Source: Bacteroides sp. 43_108
GTDB taxonomy: Bacteria > Bacteroidota > Bacteroidia > Bacteroidales > Bacteroidaceae
Length of the DNA stretch: 64,000 nucleotides
Assembly (NCBI GenBank): GCA_001915545.1
Contig: MNQS01000021.1
Span: forward strand, 62,001 to 126,000
Direction: 5' to 3'
Made by a program: the position numbers and the translations under genes. The first letter of the stretch is position 1. Each line of letters opens with the position of its first letter. This document shows positions 17,577 through 27,510 of this stretch, piece after piece. The notes beneath the pieces are model-generated. The model searched no databases. It was not told the DNA's origin and saw nothing but the letters and a program-made list of their open reading frames with translations.

Positions 17577-18920
17577 ATGGAGAATATGAAACTTGACATC
17601 AGCAAAGCCGCACAGTTCGTTGCAGCCGGAGCTGTTGAGGCCTACGAGCCAAAAGTGAAAGCCGCAATCGAAGCTCTCGAAAACGGAACATGCAAAGGCA
17701 ATGATTTTTTGGGATGGATGCATCTTCCATCATCAACTACTAAAGAATTCATAGCTGAAGTTAACGAGACAGCTAAGGTTCTCCGCGAGAATTGCGAAGC
17801 AATCGTTGTTGCAGGTATCGGAGGAAGCTACCTCGGTGCACGTGCCGTTATCGAAGCTCTCAGCAACAGCTTCTCATGGCTTATCCCTAACAACGGACCT
17901 AGAATTCTGTTTGCAGGAAACAACATCGGCGAGGATTACCTTTTCGAACTCACAGAGTATCTGAAGGACAAGAAATTCGGTGTCATCAACATATCTAAAT
18001 CAGGAACTACAACTGAAACTGCCATCACATTCAGACTTCTCAAGAAGCAGTGTGAGGATCAGAGAGGCAAGGAAACAGCTAAGAAGGTTATCGTTGCCGT
18101 TACTGACGCCAAGAAGGGTGCAGCACGCACTACTGCCGACAAGGAAGGATACAAAACATTCGTTATTCCTGACAACGTAGGCGGACGTTTCTCTGTACTC
18201 ACTCCGGTTGGTCTGCTCCCTATCGCATGTGCTGGATTCGATATCGAAAAACTCATCGAAGGTGCTCAGGACATGGAGAAGGCTACTGGTGCTGACGTTC
18301 CATTCGCAGAAAACCCAGCAGCTATGTACGCAGCTTGCAGAAATGCTCTCTATGCAGACGGCAAGAAGATTGAAATACTCGTAAACTTCCAGCCTAAGCT
18401 CCACTTCATGAACGAATGGTGGAAGCAGCTCTACGGAGAATCTGAAGGTAAGGACGGAAAGGGTATCTTCCCTGCAGCTGTTGACTTCACTACAGACCTC
18501 CACTCAATGGGTCAGTGGATTCAGGACGGTGAGCGCACAATATTCGAAACTGTAATATCTGTAGAAACTCCAAACTGCAAGCTTGAAGTACCTTCTGACG
18601 AAGAGAATCTCGACGGTCTGAACTTCCTCGCAGGAAAGAGAATCGACGAGGTTAACAAGATGGCCGAACTCGGAACTCAGCTCGCACACGTTGACGGCGG
18701 CGTTCCAAACATGAGAATCAGCCTTCCTAAGCTCAACGAGTACTACATCGGTCAGCTCATATACTTCTTCGAGAAGGCTTGCGGTATCAGCGGTGAGGTT
18801 CTCGGAGTTAACACTTTCAACCAGCCTGGAGTTGAGGCATACAAGAAGAACATGTTTGCTCTTCTCAACAAACCGGGATATGAGGAAGAAAGCAAGGCCA
18901 TTCAGGCTAGATTGAAATAA
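17577..18920 (+). CDS. pgi: Glucose-6-phosphate isomerase
   Basis: Interconverts glucose-6-phosphate and fructose-6-phosphate. 447 residues, the short bacterial form. Visible motifs: [25 protein letters not shown] (sugar-phosphate SIS loop), [25 protein letters not shown], and the C-terminal [13 protein letters not shown] with the catalytic lysine. It is 78 bp after gpsA, and no separate promoter was recognised. Confidence 0.96.
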   Translation: MENMKLDISKAAQFVAAGAVEAYEPKVKAAIEALENGTCKGNDFLGWMHLPSSTTKEFIAEVNETAKVLRENCEAIVVAGIGGSYLGARAVIEALSNSFSWLIPNNGPRILFAGNNIGEDYLFELTEYLKDKKFGVINISKSGTTTETAITFRLLKKQCEDQRGKETAKKVIVAVTDAKKGAARTTADKEGYKTFVIPDNVGGRFSVLTPVGLLPIACAGFDIEKLIEGAQDMEKATGADVPFAENPAAMYAACRNALYADGKKIEILVNFQPKLHFMNEWWKQLYGESEGKDGKGIFPAAVDFTTDLHSMGQWIQDGERTIFETVISVETPNCKLEVPSDEENLDGLNFLAGKRIDEVNKMAELGTQLAHVDGGVPNMRISLPKLNEYYIGQLIYFFEKACGISGEVLGVNTFNQPGVEAYKKNMFALLNKPGYEEESKAIQARLK

Positions 18921-18956
18921 TGCATTCGTAAAATCATAGAAATTCAGATGATCCCG

Positions 18957-18990
18957 ATCCCGCTGTTGGTATATCCATGTGGGGCGGGAT
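18957..18990 (+). terminator. Hairpin after pgi, possible terminator
   Basis: ATCCCGC (18957-18963) pairs with GCGGGAT (18984-18990), with an inner TGG/CCA. No strong T run follows, so termination is uncertain. Confidence 0.35.
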
Positions 18991-19019
18991 TATCTATTTA
19001 ATAACCAACATCCCCAGCC

Positions 19020-21143
19020 ATGCACGCCATACGTCACAACGCTCCGCGCGTTTCATTCCATGCATATCTGAAGATTCTTACAACCATCGTACTGGCATTG
19101 TGTACTTTCATCAGCGTCTATGCTGAAAACATGACCCACAATGAAAGCAAACGCAAAAGACCGACAATAGCAGTAGTACTGAGCGGTGGTGGAGCCAAAG
19201 GCGCCGCACACGTAGGAGTACTCAAGGTCATTGAAGAAGCCGGAGTGCCGATAGACATGGTTGTCGGAACAAGTATGGGTGCCATTGTTGGAGGACTGTA
19301 TTCAGCAGGCTATCCACCTGAATTCATGGATAGTCTTTTCAGATCACAGGACTGGGCTTATCTGCTTGGCGACAGCAAGAAACGCAGCGAGGAATCTTTC
19401 ATCACCAAGGAAAGACAAGACAGTTACAATATCAACATCCAGCTCAACGAAGAAGGGCAATCTACGGACTTCAACTCGCTTAATATTATCGGGTTCGTAG
19501 AAGGCAAGAACGTTATGAAGATGTTCACCAAACTGACAGAGATGTACGGCGACAGTACCGACTTTGACAAACTGCCGGTGAGATTTGCGTGTGTGTCAGA
19601 AGATATCGTGAGCGGAAAGGAAATAATATCACGGAGCGGACGCCTGGATTCGGCAATGAGAGCCAGCATGTCCATTCCCGGAGTGTTCAGCCCGCAGAAG
19701 AAAGATTCGATGCTTCTTATTGACGGCGGACTGCTTAACAATTACCCGGTCGACATTGCCAGACAGATGGGTGCAGACATTGTAATCGGAGTAGACCTCA
19801 GCGAAGGCAAAAAGGATGCCAAAGGAATCAAGAGCATGATGGACATAATGAATCAGCTGATTTCATTGTCCAGCTCTGAAAAATATGCAAGAAACAAAGA
19901 AAACACAGACATATACATCAACGTAAACGTAAAGGGATATTCTTCGGCAAGTTTCAACAAGGCGGCCATTGACACACTCATAACTCGAGGGACTGAGGCC
20001 GCGATGAAGAAAGTTGACGATCTTAAGGAACTCGGAGAGAAAGTCGGAGGCAATGAAGAATATCTCAAAGACAGAAAAAAGACTTTCGCATATCTGAGAA
20101 ACGAATTATACAAACGCGAAAACGACAAGGACGCATACATACCGTTCCCAAATGATGTCATAAGCCTTGGTGCAAACTTCGAAAGCGAAGAAGCGGCGAG
20201 CCTGATGATGCAGTGCTATCTGAGATTGCCGTTCATGAAGATTCCGTCGCAAGCAGGTGTCACGGCAAGGGTTGGAAAAAGGTACATGCTAAAGCTCGAC
20301 ATGATGTCGATGATAATGAAAGGATACTATGTGGATTTAAGTTACGAAGTCGGATACAACGATGTCAAGTTCAAGCATAAAGGCGATGCATCTGCCAGCA
20401 CTACCTTCTCGGACAACAAGGTTGCACTGGAAATATCGAAAAGCTGGAAGTTTGCTAAAATCGGATTGGGTGCACGCTTCAACAACTACAATTTCAAAAA
20501 CACATTGATAAATGATGAAAACGGCAGTGGATGGTTCACAAGTACTATGGACGGAACCAAGAACTACGGCGATATATTCATCAATGCAAACATCAATACG
20601 ACAAACAAGAAACTGTTCCCTACGAAGGGACTGAAAATTGAGGCTGAATCGAACATTTACTTAGGAAATGAAGTAGCAGCAAACGGTATGGGAATTGTAT
20701 ATGGAGGACGTTTCTACGGAACCATGTATTGTCCAGTATCGTACAGATTCAATCTGATTCCTTCTTTGTATTTCCGTGCACTCGACAAGAATTCCTACCT
20801 GTACGGCATATACAACATAATCGGAGGACCTTGGGAAGGACACTATCTGCCGATACACATACCGTTCCACGGAATAGGAAAAATAGAATGGTGCGACAGA
20901 ACCATCATGATTGCGAAACTAGAGGGAAGAATGAGGATTGGCGGAAAGCATTACGTTAGCGGAATAATCAACGGAGGTGTCAACGGAAACGGATTCAAAA
21001 AGTCGTTTGAGAACAAGCCTCTGCTCGGTTATGGGGTATCATACTCTTACGATAGCTTCATTGGTCCATTGTCTGTATACATAAGCGGATCTAACCAGTC
21101 AGACAAGGTGGGCGTCCTGTTCAGTTTCGGATATGTATTTTAA
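19020..21143 (+). CDS. Patatin-like phospholipase with C-terminal outer-membrane barrel
   Basis: 707 residues. A signal-like hydrophobic stretch lies at about 17-35. The patatin (PNPLA) domain spans about 48-245: oxyanion loop LSGGGAKGAAHVG (54-66), nucleophile Ser85 in GTSMG, and catalytic Asp235 in DGGLLNNYP. The remaining 320 or so residues are beta-rich with alternating aromatic and polar residues and end in FSFGYVF, as in Omp85/BamA-type barrels. This is the RssA-BamA fusion also called type Vd (PlpD-like) in other phyla. Lipid hydrolysis at the cell surface or periplasm is inferred. Confidence 0.88.
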   Translation: MHAIRHNAPRVSFHAYLKILTTIVLALCTFISVYAENMTHNESKRKRPTIAVVLSGGGAKGAAHVGVLKVIEEAGVPIDMVVGTSMGAIVGGLYSAGYPPEFMDSLFRSQDWAYLLGDSKKRSEESFITKERQDSYNINIQLNEEGQSTDFNSLNIIGFVEGKNVMKMFTKLTEMYGDSTDFDKLPVRFACVSEDIVSGKEIISRSGRLDSAMRASMSIPGVFSPQKKDSMLLIDGGLLNNYPVDIARQMGADIVIGVDLSEGKKDAKGIKSMMDIMNQLISLSSSEKYARNKENTDIYINVNVKGYSSASFNKAAIDTLITRGTEAAMKKVDDLKELGEKVGGNEEYLKDRKKTFAYLRNELYKRENDKDAYIPFPNDVISLGANFESEEAASLMMQCYLRLPFMKIPSQAGVTARVGKRYMLKLDMMSMIMKGYYVDLSYEVGYNDVKFKHKGDASASTTFSDNKVALEISKSWKFAKIGLGARFNNYNFKNTLINDENGSGWFTSTMDGTKNYGDIFINANINTTNKKLFPTKGLKIEAESNIYLGNEVAANGMGIVYGGRFYGTMYCPVSYRFNLIPSLYFRALDKNSYLYGIYNIIGGPWEGHYLPIHIPFHGIGKIEWCDRTIMIAKLEGRMRIGGKHYVSGIINGGVNGNGFKKSFENKPLLGYGVSYSYDSFIGPLSVYISGSNQSDKVGVLFSFGYVF

Positions 21144-21182
21144 AAGCAAATACGACACAACAATATAAAACTACAAACACAA

Positions 21183-21950
21183 GTGGATAAGAATACGATA
21201 ATTGAGGCCTTGGATAAGTATATGCGCAGGAAAGGCCTCAGAAAAATGGAATTGAAGACCGTCATGTTCGACATGGACGGTGTGCTTTTCGACTCGATGA
21301 AGAACCATGCACTATGCTGGCATAAGACAATGGAACATTTCGGCATGCACATGTCGCAGCAAGAAGCGTATATGCATGAAGGAAGAACGGGAGCAGGTAC
21401 GATAAACATCGTCAGCCAAAGAGAAAGGGGTATCGAAGCCACGGAAGAAGAAATCAAGAATATATATGAATACAAAAGCGAGCTGTTCAACAAACAGCCT
21501 GAGGCCAAGCCTATGGCCGGCGCACTTGAACTGCTCAACAAAGTGAAAGGCGACGGAATAATACCGATGGTTGTTACAGGTTCTGGACAAAAGACTCTTC
21601 TGGAAAGGCTTCATAGAAACTTCCCGGGAATATTCTGCAAAGAGCTCATGGTTACGGCATTCGATGTGAAATATGGAAAGCCTAACCCCGAACCTTACCT
21701 GATGGGACTTCAGAAGGGCGGAAACTTGAATATAAGCAACTCTATGGTTGTCGAAAACGCGCCACTGGGTGTCGAAGCCGGAGTTGCTTCAGGATGCTTT
21801 ACCGTAGCCGTAAATACAGGTCCACTGCCCGACTCTGTTCTGACAGACAAAGGAGCAGACATTTTATTCCACTCAATGCAGGAACTTTCAGATTCATGGA
21901 GTGACCTCTACGAGGTATTTTCGCATGAACAAATACAGACAGAAGCGTAA
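21183..21950 (+). CDS. HAD-superfamily phosphatase (beta-phosphoglucomutase-like)
   Basis: 255 residues from a GTG start; the roughly 25-residue helical lead-in before the HAD domain is common in Bacteroidetes members, so the GTG is kept. HAD motif I is FDMDGVLFDSM (Asp30 nucleophile, Asp32), motif II VTGSGQ, motif III Lys in YGKPNPEPYL, motif IV VVENAPLGVEAG. A cap domain lies between motif I and motif II. The physiological sugar phosphate is unknown. It follows the patatin gene by 39 bp and probably shares its transcript. Confidence 0.85.
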   Translation: MDKNTIIEALDKYMRRKGLRKMELKTVMFDMDGVLFDSMKNHALCWHKTMEHFGMHMSQQEAYMHEGRTGAGTINIVSQRERGIEATEEEIKNIYEYKSELFNKQPEAKPMAGALELLNKVKGDGIIPMVVTGSGQKTLLERLHRNFPGIFCKELMVTAFDVKYGKPNPEPYLMGLQKGGNLNISNSMVVENAPLGVEAGVASGCFTVAVNTGPLPDSVLTDKGADILFHSMQELSDSWSDLYEVFSHEQIQTEA

Positions 21951-21997
21951 AAGAAAGTCGTCAAGGTGTGTGGCGACACAGTAGAACGATATAGAAC

Positions 21998-22053
21998 AAA
22001 ACAAACAGAGTATGCAGAAGAATAAAATTATTCGTGCATACTCTGTTTGTTTT
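21998..22053. terminator. Bidirectional terminator between HAD and HD genes
   Basis: Perfect 19-bp inverted repeat (21998-22016 with 22035-22053); the loop itself can pair (GAATAA/TTATTC). A and T runs on the outer arms serve both directions. The remaining 22054-22283 holds no gene; it contains a CATCCATG...CATGGATG inverted repeat and two near-identical CAGAC(A/G)TACATAA direct repeats of unknown meaning. Confidence 0.9.
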
Positions 22054-22283
22054 TTGTACTCGCTATGTCATACCATCCATGTTAACAATCAGTTCTTCGA
22101 GTATTAAGACAAATGTACATGGATGTTGCTACGGATAAGAAAATATATTAAGAGAGTCATAAAGGAAATATATGCACAAAAAACTTAGCCCGAATTTGCG
22201 GTTTCTTTTATGCTCAGAACAGACATACATAAAGCATATCAGACGTACATAACATAAAAAAGAAACACACGTCAACCTGTTTT

Positions 22284-23507
22284 TCAATTCAAACGCTGAT
22301 AGCAGAAATAGAATTTACGTACCTTCTTTGAAAGGACTGAAATATTCAGCATGTCCGAAGCTTCTGTGATATCACATATTGACGAATCTTTCTGAAGAAT
22401 CTCAATGTTGTCATCGCTCAGGTTGTACATATCCTTACCCAGCTCATTCAAAGAGATGAAATAACGGGCCTCATCGGATGTAATTCCGAATACAGAAGAA
22501 ATCTCGTCTATCTTCTGCTGTATATATTCGTCGGATGGTCTTTCCTCCGAAACTTCTACCTTGAAAATATTTCTGTCTATGAGGTCATGGCTCAATGTAG
22601 ACAGAATCTTGTCAGGATGATTGCACCAGACCTTAAGTGCACCCATGATGTCATTGTCATCAAGCTGTACATACATATCAAGGCTTTCACCGGACGAAAA
22701 GAATCGCTCGGCATCGACATTATTATACAAGAAATAGTGTAAAGCTGGAGAAGCAAACAATTCCACACCTTGCGAAGCGAGGTATTTCGCTCTGTTGAGT
22801 GCATTTATAAGCACATGTTCGGCCGCTACAGCTGTCTTGTGGAGATAGACCTGCCAATACATCAGACGACGGCTTACAAGGTAGTTTTCGATGGAATATA
22901 TGCCCTTCTTTTCGATAACCAAAGAATCATCATGTACGTTGAGCATCTCTATTATACGGGCAGAGCCGATATTTCCTTCCGTAACCCCTGTATAGAAACT
23001 GTCGCGACGGAGATAGTCAAGTCTGTCCATATCGAGCTGACTGCTTATGAGCTGATGGAGAAACTTCTTCGGATATTCGTCCTTGAAAATCTTTATGGCA
23101 AGATTCAGACGTCCGCGGAACTCCTCATTCATGCGCTCCATGAGAAGCAAAGAAATCTCTTCATGGTCGACACCTGTTATAAGCGTATTCTCCAGGACGT
23201 GGGAAAACGGGCCATGCCCTACATCATGAAGAAGAATGGCGGCACGTACAGCCTCAGCCTCGCTTTCAAAGATGAAATTGCCTTTTTCCAAAAGAGTCTG
23301 AATGGCCAATGAGGTAAGATGCAGGGCACCGATGGAATGCTGAAAACGTGTATGCTGAGCACCAGGATAAACAACATGCGCCAGTCCCAACTGTCTGATT
23401 CTGGTCAAACGTTCGAACACAGGGTGCTTGACTATATCCAGAAGCAGACCTCCGGGTATATTGATAAATCCAAATACTGGATCATTGATTATCTTTGATG
23501 CAGACAC
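22284..23507 (-). CDS. HD-superfamily phosphohydrolase
   Basis: 407 residues from a GTG start (MSASKIINDPVFGFINIP, the usual N-terminus of the family). The HD domain at about 50-170 has HTRFQHSIGALH (His57) and AILLHDVGHGPFSH (His94-Asp95), the metal-binding residues of SAMHD1/dGTPase-like hydrolases. The substrate is not known for the Bacteroidetes members. The pyrF terminator hairpin lies just before its start, so it either has its own weak promoter or depends on readthrough. Confidence 0.82.
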   Translation of the reverse strand: MSASKIINDPVFGFINIPGGLLLDIVKHPVFERLTRIRQLGLAHVVYPGAQHTRFQHSIGALHLTSLAIQTLLEKGNFIFESEAEAVRAAILLHDVGHGPFSHVLENTLITGVDHEEISLLLMERMNEEFRGRLNLAIKIFKDEYPKKFLHQLISSQLDMDRLDYLRRDSFYTGVTEGNIGSARIIEMLNVHDDSLVIEKKGIYSIENYLVSRRLMYWQVYLHKTAVAAEHVLINALNRAKYLASQGVELFASPALHYFLYNNVDAERFFSSGESLDMYVQLDDNDIMGALKVWCNHPDKILSTLSHDLIDRNIFKVEVSEERPSDEYIQQKIDEISSVFGITSDEARYFISLNELGKDMYNLSDDNIEILQKDSSICDITEASDMLNISVLSKKVRKFYFCYQRLN

Positions 23508-23521
23508 GGTATTCTGGTATT

Positions 23522-23560
23522 AAAAAAACTCCGTCTGCATACCATTGGACGCAGACGGAG
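23522..23560 (-). terminator. Terminator after pyrF
   Basis: CTCCGTCTGC (23529-23538) pairs perfectly with GCAGACGGAG (23551-23560); on the minus strand the hairpin is followed by seven T residues. It closes purM-prfA-pyrF. Confidence 0.88.
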
Positions 23561-23573
23561 AACAAATATCGTT

Positions 23574-24398
23574 TTAAAGAATAGCCTTAAGCAAATCAGA
23601 CATCTGCATCTGAACTTCTTTAGCCTTCTCACCTGCTACAGAAGCAAAGTCAGCAGTCTTGTCTGCATAAATGATGGCACGGCTGGAGTTGACTATCAAT
23701 CCGCAAGTGCTGTTCATACCATACTTGCAAACTTCTTCTAGTGAACCGCCCTGAGCTCCTACTCCAGGAACCAGAAGGAAATGGTCAGGAACAATCTTTC
23801 TGATATCTTCGAACATACGTCCCTGAGTTGCACCTACAACATACATCATGTTGTCTGCATTGCCCCACTCCTGTGACTTGCGGAGAACTTTCTCGAAAAG
23901 TCTTTCGCCGTCTTTGTCCTCGGTCAACTGGAAATCGTGGCTGCCCTTGTTTGATGTCAAAGCAAGCAAAATAACCCACTTGCCATCATAGCCCAAGAAC
24001 GGAGAAACGCTGTCCTCGCCCATATAAGGCGCTACCGTAAGAGCATCAAGATTTAGTTCCTCAAAGAATGTACGTGCATACATGGCAGAAGTATTGCCGA
24101 TATCGCCTCTCTTGGCATCTGCAATGATGAACTGCTCAGGGTAATTGTCATTAAGGTACTTTATTGTCTTTTCGAAAGACATCCAGCCCTTAACACCCAT
24201 ACTCTCGTAAAAAGCAAGATTTGGCTTATAAGCTATACAGTACTGAGCAGTAGCATCGATAATGGCTTTATTGAAACTGAATATTGGATCTTCCTCAGTC
24301 AAGAGGTGCTCTGGTATCTTCTTTATATCAGTATCAAGACCTACGCACAAGAATGAACGCTTTGCCTTGATATTCTCAAACAATTGTTTTCTGTTCAT
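23574..24398 (-). CDS. pyrF: Orotidine 5'-phosphate decarboxylase
   Basis: Makes UMP from OMP, the last step of de novo pyrimidine synthesis. 274 residues, the longer subfamily 2 form. The catalytic DxKxxD is DAKRGD (Asp94, Lys96, Asp99); VGLDTD near the N-terminus and VPGVGAQGG near the C-terminus bind the substrate. Third gene of purM-prfA-pyrF, 56 bp after prfA. Confidence 0.95.
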   Translation of the reverse strand: MNRKQLFENIKAKRSFLCVGLDTDIKKIPEHLLTEEDPIFSFNKAIIDATAQYCIAYKPNLAFYESMGVKGWMSFEKTIKYLNDNYPEQFIIADAKRGDIGNTSAMYARTFFEELNLDALTVAPYMGEDSVSPFLGYDGKWVILLALTSNKGSHDFQLTEDKDGERLFEKVLRKSQEWGNADNMMYVVGATQGRMFEDIRKIVPDHFLLVPGVGAQGGSLEEVCKYGMNSTCGLIVNSSRAIIYADKTADFASVAGEKAKEVQMQMSDLLKAIL

Positions 24399-24454
24399 TT
24401 TATAAATGCTGTTAAATGATTACTATTCTATTATTTAAATACACAATGTAAATT

Positions 24455-25567
24455 CTAAAGTTCTGCTTCTTTGAGTCTTTCTGCATTTTCTGCCACAATG
24501 AGATGGTCGATGCAATCTTGAATATCGCCGTCCATAAAAGCAGCCAGATTATATATTGTGTAGTTGATTCTATGATCCGTTATACGTCCCTGAGGGTAAT
24601 TGTACGTTCTAATCTTTGCAGATCTGTCACCTGTAGAAACAAGGGTTTTACGTCTTGAAGCGATGTCATCGACATACTTCTGATGCTCTTTGTCGTAAAT
24701 GAAGGTACGCAATCGTGCCAATGCACGCTCTTTGTTTTTAGGCTGGTCGCGCGTCTCGGTACATTCAATAAGAATCTCTTCGACAACTCCGGTGTTAGGA
24801 TTTTTCCAATTATATCGAAGTCTAACGCCAGACTCAACCTTATTGACATTCTGACCTCCGGCACCGCTTGAACGGAATGTATCCCAACGTATTTCACCTT
24901 CGTTGATTACCACATCAAAGGCTTCGGCTTCAGGAAGTACTGCAACTGTAGCAGCTGAAGTATGTACACGCCCCTGCGTCTCGGTAACAGGAACTCGCTG
25001 AACACGGTGTACACCACTTTCATACTTCAATGTACCGTATACATCAGTACCTGTAACGGAGCATACAATTTCCTTGAAACCGCCAGATGCACCTTCACTG
25101 GCACTCGAAACTTCAAGTTTCCAGCCTTTCTTCTCGGCATATTTAGAGTACATTCTGAAGAGGTCTCCTGCAAACAATGCAGCTTCGTCACCTCCGGTAC
25201 CGCCTCGAATTTCCAATATTGCATTCTTACAGTCTTCTGGGTCTTTAGGTATAAGCATCAGCTTGATTTCCTCTTCCAAAGACGGAATTCTGGCCTCGCA
25301 TCGAGAAACTTCCTCGCGTGCCATCTCTTTCATCTCTGGATCGCTTTCTGTAAGAAGGATATTCTTACCCTCTTCAAGGTTTCCAAGAAGGTCGGCATAC
25401 TCCTTTCTAGCCTTCATAAGGTCTTCGAGTTCCTTATATTCACGAGTAAGACGTACAAATCTCTGCTGATCAGCAATCACATTCGGGTCTGTAATGAGTG
25501 TCGAAACTTCCTCGAAACGAGATCTGAGATCATCAAGCTTATCCAGCAAACTATTTTTTCCTGACAT
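24455..25567 (-). CDS. prfA: Peptide chain release factor 1
   Basis: Reads UAA and UAG stop codons and releases the peptide. 370 residues. The codon-recognition tripeptide is PVT (193-195), in the RVPVTETQGRVHTSA context that separates RF1 from RF2, and the GGQ motif is at 237-239 (SGAGGQNVNK). It starts 15 bp after purM, so the two are co-transcribed. Confidence 0.96.
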   Translation of the reverse strand: MSGKNSLLDKLDDLRSRFEEVSTLITDPNVIADQQRFVRLTREYKELEDLMKARKEYADLLGNLEEGKNILLTESDPEMKEMAREEVSRCEARIPSLEEEIKLMLIPKDPEDCKNAILEIRGGTGGDEAALFAGDLFRMYSKYAEKKGWKLEVSSASEGASGGFKEIVCSVTGTDVYGTLKYESGVHRVQRVPVTETQGRVHTSAATVAVLPEAEAFDVVINEGEIRWDTFRSSGAGGQNVNKVESGVRLRYNWKNPNTGVVEEILIECTETRDQPKNKERALARLRTFIYDKEHQKYVDDIASRRKTLVSTGDRSAKIRTYNYPQGRITDHRINYTIYNLAAFMDGDIQDCIDHLIVAENAERLKEAEL

Positions 25568-25582
25568 CTAAAACTTGATTTA

Positions 25583-26752
25583 TCAATAATTAAATTCACC
25601 GAACTCGCTCTTGATGGTAAGACTCTTCTTGCCTTCTTCGATGTGTCCGACAATCTGCGCATCAATATTGAAAGACTTGCTTATGCTGATAACCTGCTCT
25701 GCATCTTCTGGGCTAACGTAGATTTCCATTCTATGACCCATATTGAAGACCTTGTACATCTCGCTCCAGTCAGTATTGCTTTCTTTAGCAATGAGCTTAA
25801 ACAATGGAGGTACAGGGAACATGTTGTCTTTAACAACTTTGCAATTATCGCCGACAAAGTGAAGGACTTTAGTCTGAGCTCCACCGGTACAATGTACCAT
25901 ACCATGGATTTTAGGTCTCATCTCATCGAGCATACGCTTGATTACTGGTGCGTAGGTACGAGTTGGAGAAAGCACGAGCTTACCCGCATTTATAGGTGAA
26001 CCTTCCACTTCGTCATTAAGATGGCAAGTACCACTGTAAACGAGCTCTTCAGGAACAGCCTTATCGAAACTCTCAGGATATTTTTCTGCAAGATATTTTG
26101 CAAAAACATCGTGGCGTGCGCTGGTCAAACCGTTGCTTCCCATTCCTCCGTTGTACTCAGTTTCATAAGTAGCCTGACCGCAACTGCTCAAACCTACTAT
26201 GACATCTCCCGGACGGATATTGGCATTGTTGATAACATCGCTGCGCTTCATACGGCAAGTAACAGTTGAATCGACGATTATTGTACGAACCAGATCACCA
26301 ACATCAGCAGTCTCACCTCCAGTTGCGTAAATACCGATTCCCATCTTACGCATGTCGGCCAAAAGTTCATCAGTACCGTTGATAATGGCTGAAATAACTT
26401 CGCCTGGAACAAGCATCTTGTTGCGTCCTATTGTGCTGGACACAAGAATATTGCCAACAGCTCCGACACAGAGAAGGTCGTCTGTATTCATTATAAGAGC
26501 ATCCTGTGCAATACCTTTCCAGACAGAAAGATCACCTGTTTCTTTCCAATACACGTATGCCAGACTAGATTTTGTGCCGGCACCGTCTGCATGCATAATA
26601 TTGCAGTACTCAGGATCACCACCGAGAATATCCGGAATTATCTTACAGAACGCCTGTGGGAAAATACCTTTATCAATGTTTTTAATAGCATTGTGAACGT
26701 CCTCCTTCGCAGCGCTTACGCCACGCATCATGTATCTTTGCTTACTATCCAC
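25583..26752 (-). CDS. purM: Phosphoribosylformylglycinamidine cyclo-ligase
   Basis: Closes the imidazole ring of aminoimidazole ribotide in purine synthesis. 389 residues from a GTG start (MDSKQRYMMRGVSAAKEDV, the normal N-terminus). The AIRS/PurM fold is clear from HADGAGTKSSLAY, NTDDLLCVGA, YATGGETADVGD, and the C-terminal HCTGGAQTK and GHRMEIYV. It is longer than E. coli PurM (about 345), as in other Bacteroidetes. First gene of purM-prfA-pyrF. Confidence 0.92.
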   Translation of the reverse strand: MDSKQRYMMRGVSAAKEDVHNAIKNIDKGIFPQAFCKIIPDILGGDPEYCNIMHADGAGTKSSLAYVYWKETGDLSVWKGIAQDALIMNTDDLLCVGAVGNILVSSTIGRNKMLVPGEVISAIINGTDELLADMRKMGIGIYATGGETADVGDLVRTIIVDSTVTCRMKRSDVINNANIRPGDVIVGLSSCGQATYETEYNGGMGSNGLTSARHDVFAKYLAEKYPESFDKAVPEELVYSGTCHLNDEVEGSPINAGKLVLSPTRTYAPVIKRMLDEMRPKIHGMVHCTGGAQTKVLHFVGDNCKVVKDNMFPVPPLFKLIAKESNTDWSEMYKVFNMGHRMEIYVSPEDAEQVISISKSFNIDAQIVGHIEEGKKSLTIKSEFGEFNY

Positions 26753-26885
26753 GGTAAATATATTTTAAAAATACGTATAATTCAAAGATTAATTAATAAG
26801 TCTAAGCATGCCTCATAAAAAAATGCAGATACTTCAAAAAATACATTTTTCTACCTGCCACCAAAGCGTATGCACACTTTTTATG

Positions 26886-26893
26886 CAAATTTA
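26886..26893 (-). promoter_or_regulatory. -7 element of purM promoter
   Basis: TAAATTTG on the minus strand with TTTT 20 bp upstream. Predicted start near 26879 gives a leader of about 127 nt. A second, imperfect AATCTTTG at 26790-26783, closer to the start codon, could be an alternative. Confidence 0.45.
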
Positions 26894-26920
26894 GGCTTTC
26901 TGCATGTAACTTGAAAATAT

Positions 26921-26955
26921 AAAACAAAAAAGTTTGTACACGCTTGTGTACAAAC
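26921..26955 (-). terminator. Terminator of the DUF486 gene
   Basis: Perfect 10-bp stem GTTTGTACAC/GTGTACAAAC (26932-26941 with 26946-26955) with a 4-nt loop, followed on the minus strand by TTTTTTGTTTT. Confidence 0.9.
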
Positions 26956-26996
26956 CTTCATATAACTCTGTTACAGGCATAACTGTAAAAATATGC

Positions 26997-27365
26997 TTAT
27001 TTCATAAACACGAAATACACGGCCAAAACAAGACATCCGAACGCGGCGAAATGATTCCAATGTATTTCTTGATGCTGGAATATAAAATTAGCTATGATGG
27101 TAAATACCATAAGTGAAATCACTTCCTGAACAACCTTCAGCTGCATCAACGTGAAAGGACCTCCATTGTCTACGAAACCGATTCTGTTGGCTGGAACTTG
27201 CAGGCAATATTCAAAAAATGCTATCGCCCACGAAAAAAGAATAACACCGATCAAAGGCCAGTTGTTGCTGATATTCATCTGCTGCAGACGCAAGTGGCCA
27301 TACCAAGCCAGAGTCATAAACAGATTTGAGCCTATCAGCATCAGTAATGTGTAAAAAATCTTCAT
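26997..27365 (-). CDS. DUF486 (DMT superfamily) membrane protein
   Basis: 122 residues with four hydrophobic helices, the size of DUF486 proteins, which resemble small drug/metabolite transporters. Conserved family stretches: MTLAWYGHL, FFEYCLQVPANRIGF, GGPFTLMQLKVVQEV and WNHFAAFGCLVLAVYFVF. Substrate unknown. The ATG at 27365 is chosen; the longer GTG start at 27404 would place the N-terminus in the tRNA terminator hairpin. Confidence 0.83.
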   Translation of the reverse strand: MKIFYTLLMLIGSNLFMTLAWYGHLRLQQMNISNNWPLIGVILFSWAIAFFEYCLQVPANRIGFVDNGGPFTLMQLKVVQEVISLMVFTIIANFIFQHQEIHWNHFAAFGCLVLAVYFVFMK

Positions 27366-27370
27366 CTGCT

Positions 27371-27412
27371 TTAAAATATAAAAGTTCTGCCATACTTGAT
27401 GCACGCAGAACT
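27371..27412 (-). terminator. Terminator after tRNA-Arg
   Basis: AGTTCTGC/GCAGAACT stem (27383-27390 with 27405-27412), followed on the minus strand by TTTATATTTTAA, 24 bp after the tRNA 3' end. Confidence 0.7.
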
Positions 27413-27435
27413 ACCTTAAACCCTTAAAAAATTAG

Positions 27436-27507
27436 TACCCCTGTGGGGAGTCGAACCCCAATCGTCGGAACCGGAATCCGGTATTCTATCCATTGAACTA
27501 CAAGGGC
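27436..27507 (-). tRNA. tRNA-Arg (anticodon CCG)
   Basis: 72 nt, without an encoded CCA. The acceptor stem GCCCTTG/CAGGGGT has terminal and internal G-U pairs and discriminator A. The D arm is GTTC/GAAT, the anticodon loop TTCCGGT places CCG at 34-36 (codon CGG), and the T arm TGGGG-TTCGACT-CCCCA is perfect. The first anticodon-stem pair (27-43) is C-A, a mismatch. Confidence 0.95.
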
Positions 27508-27510
27508 AAA

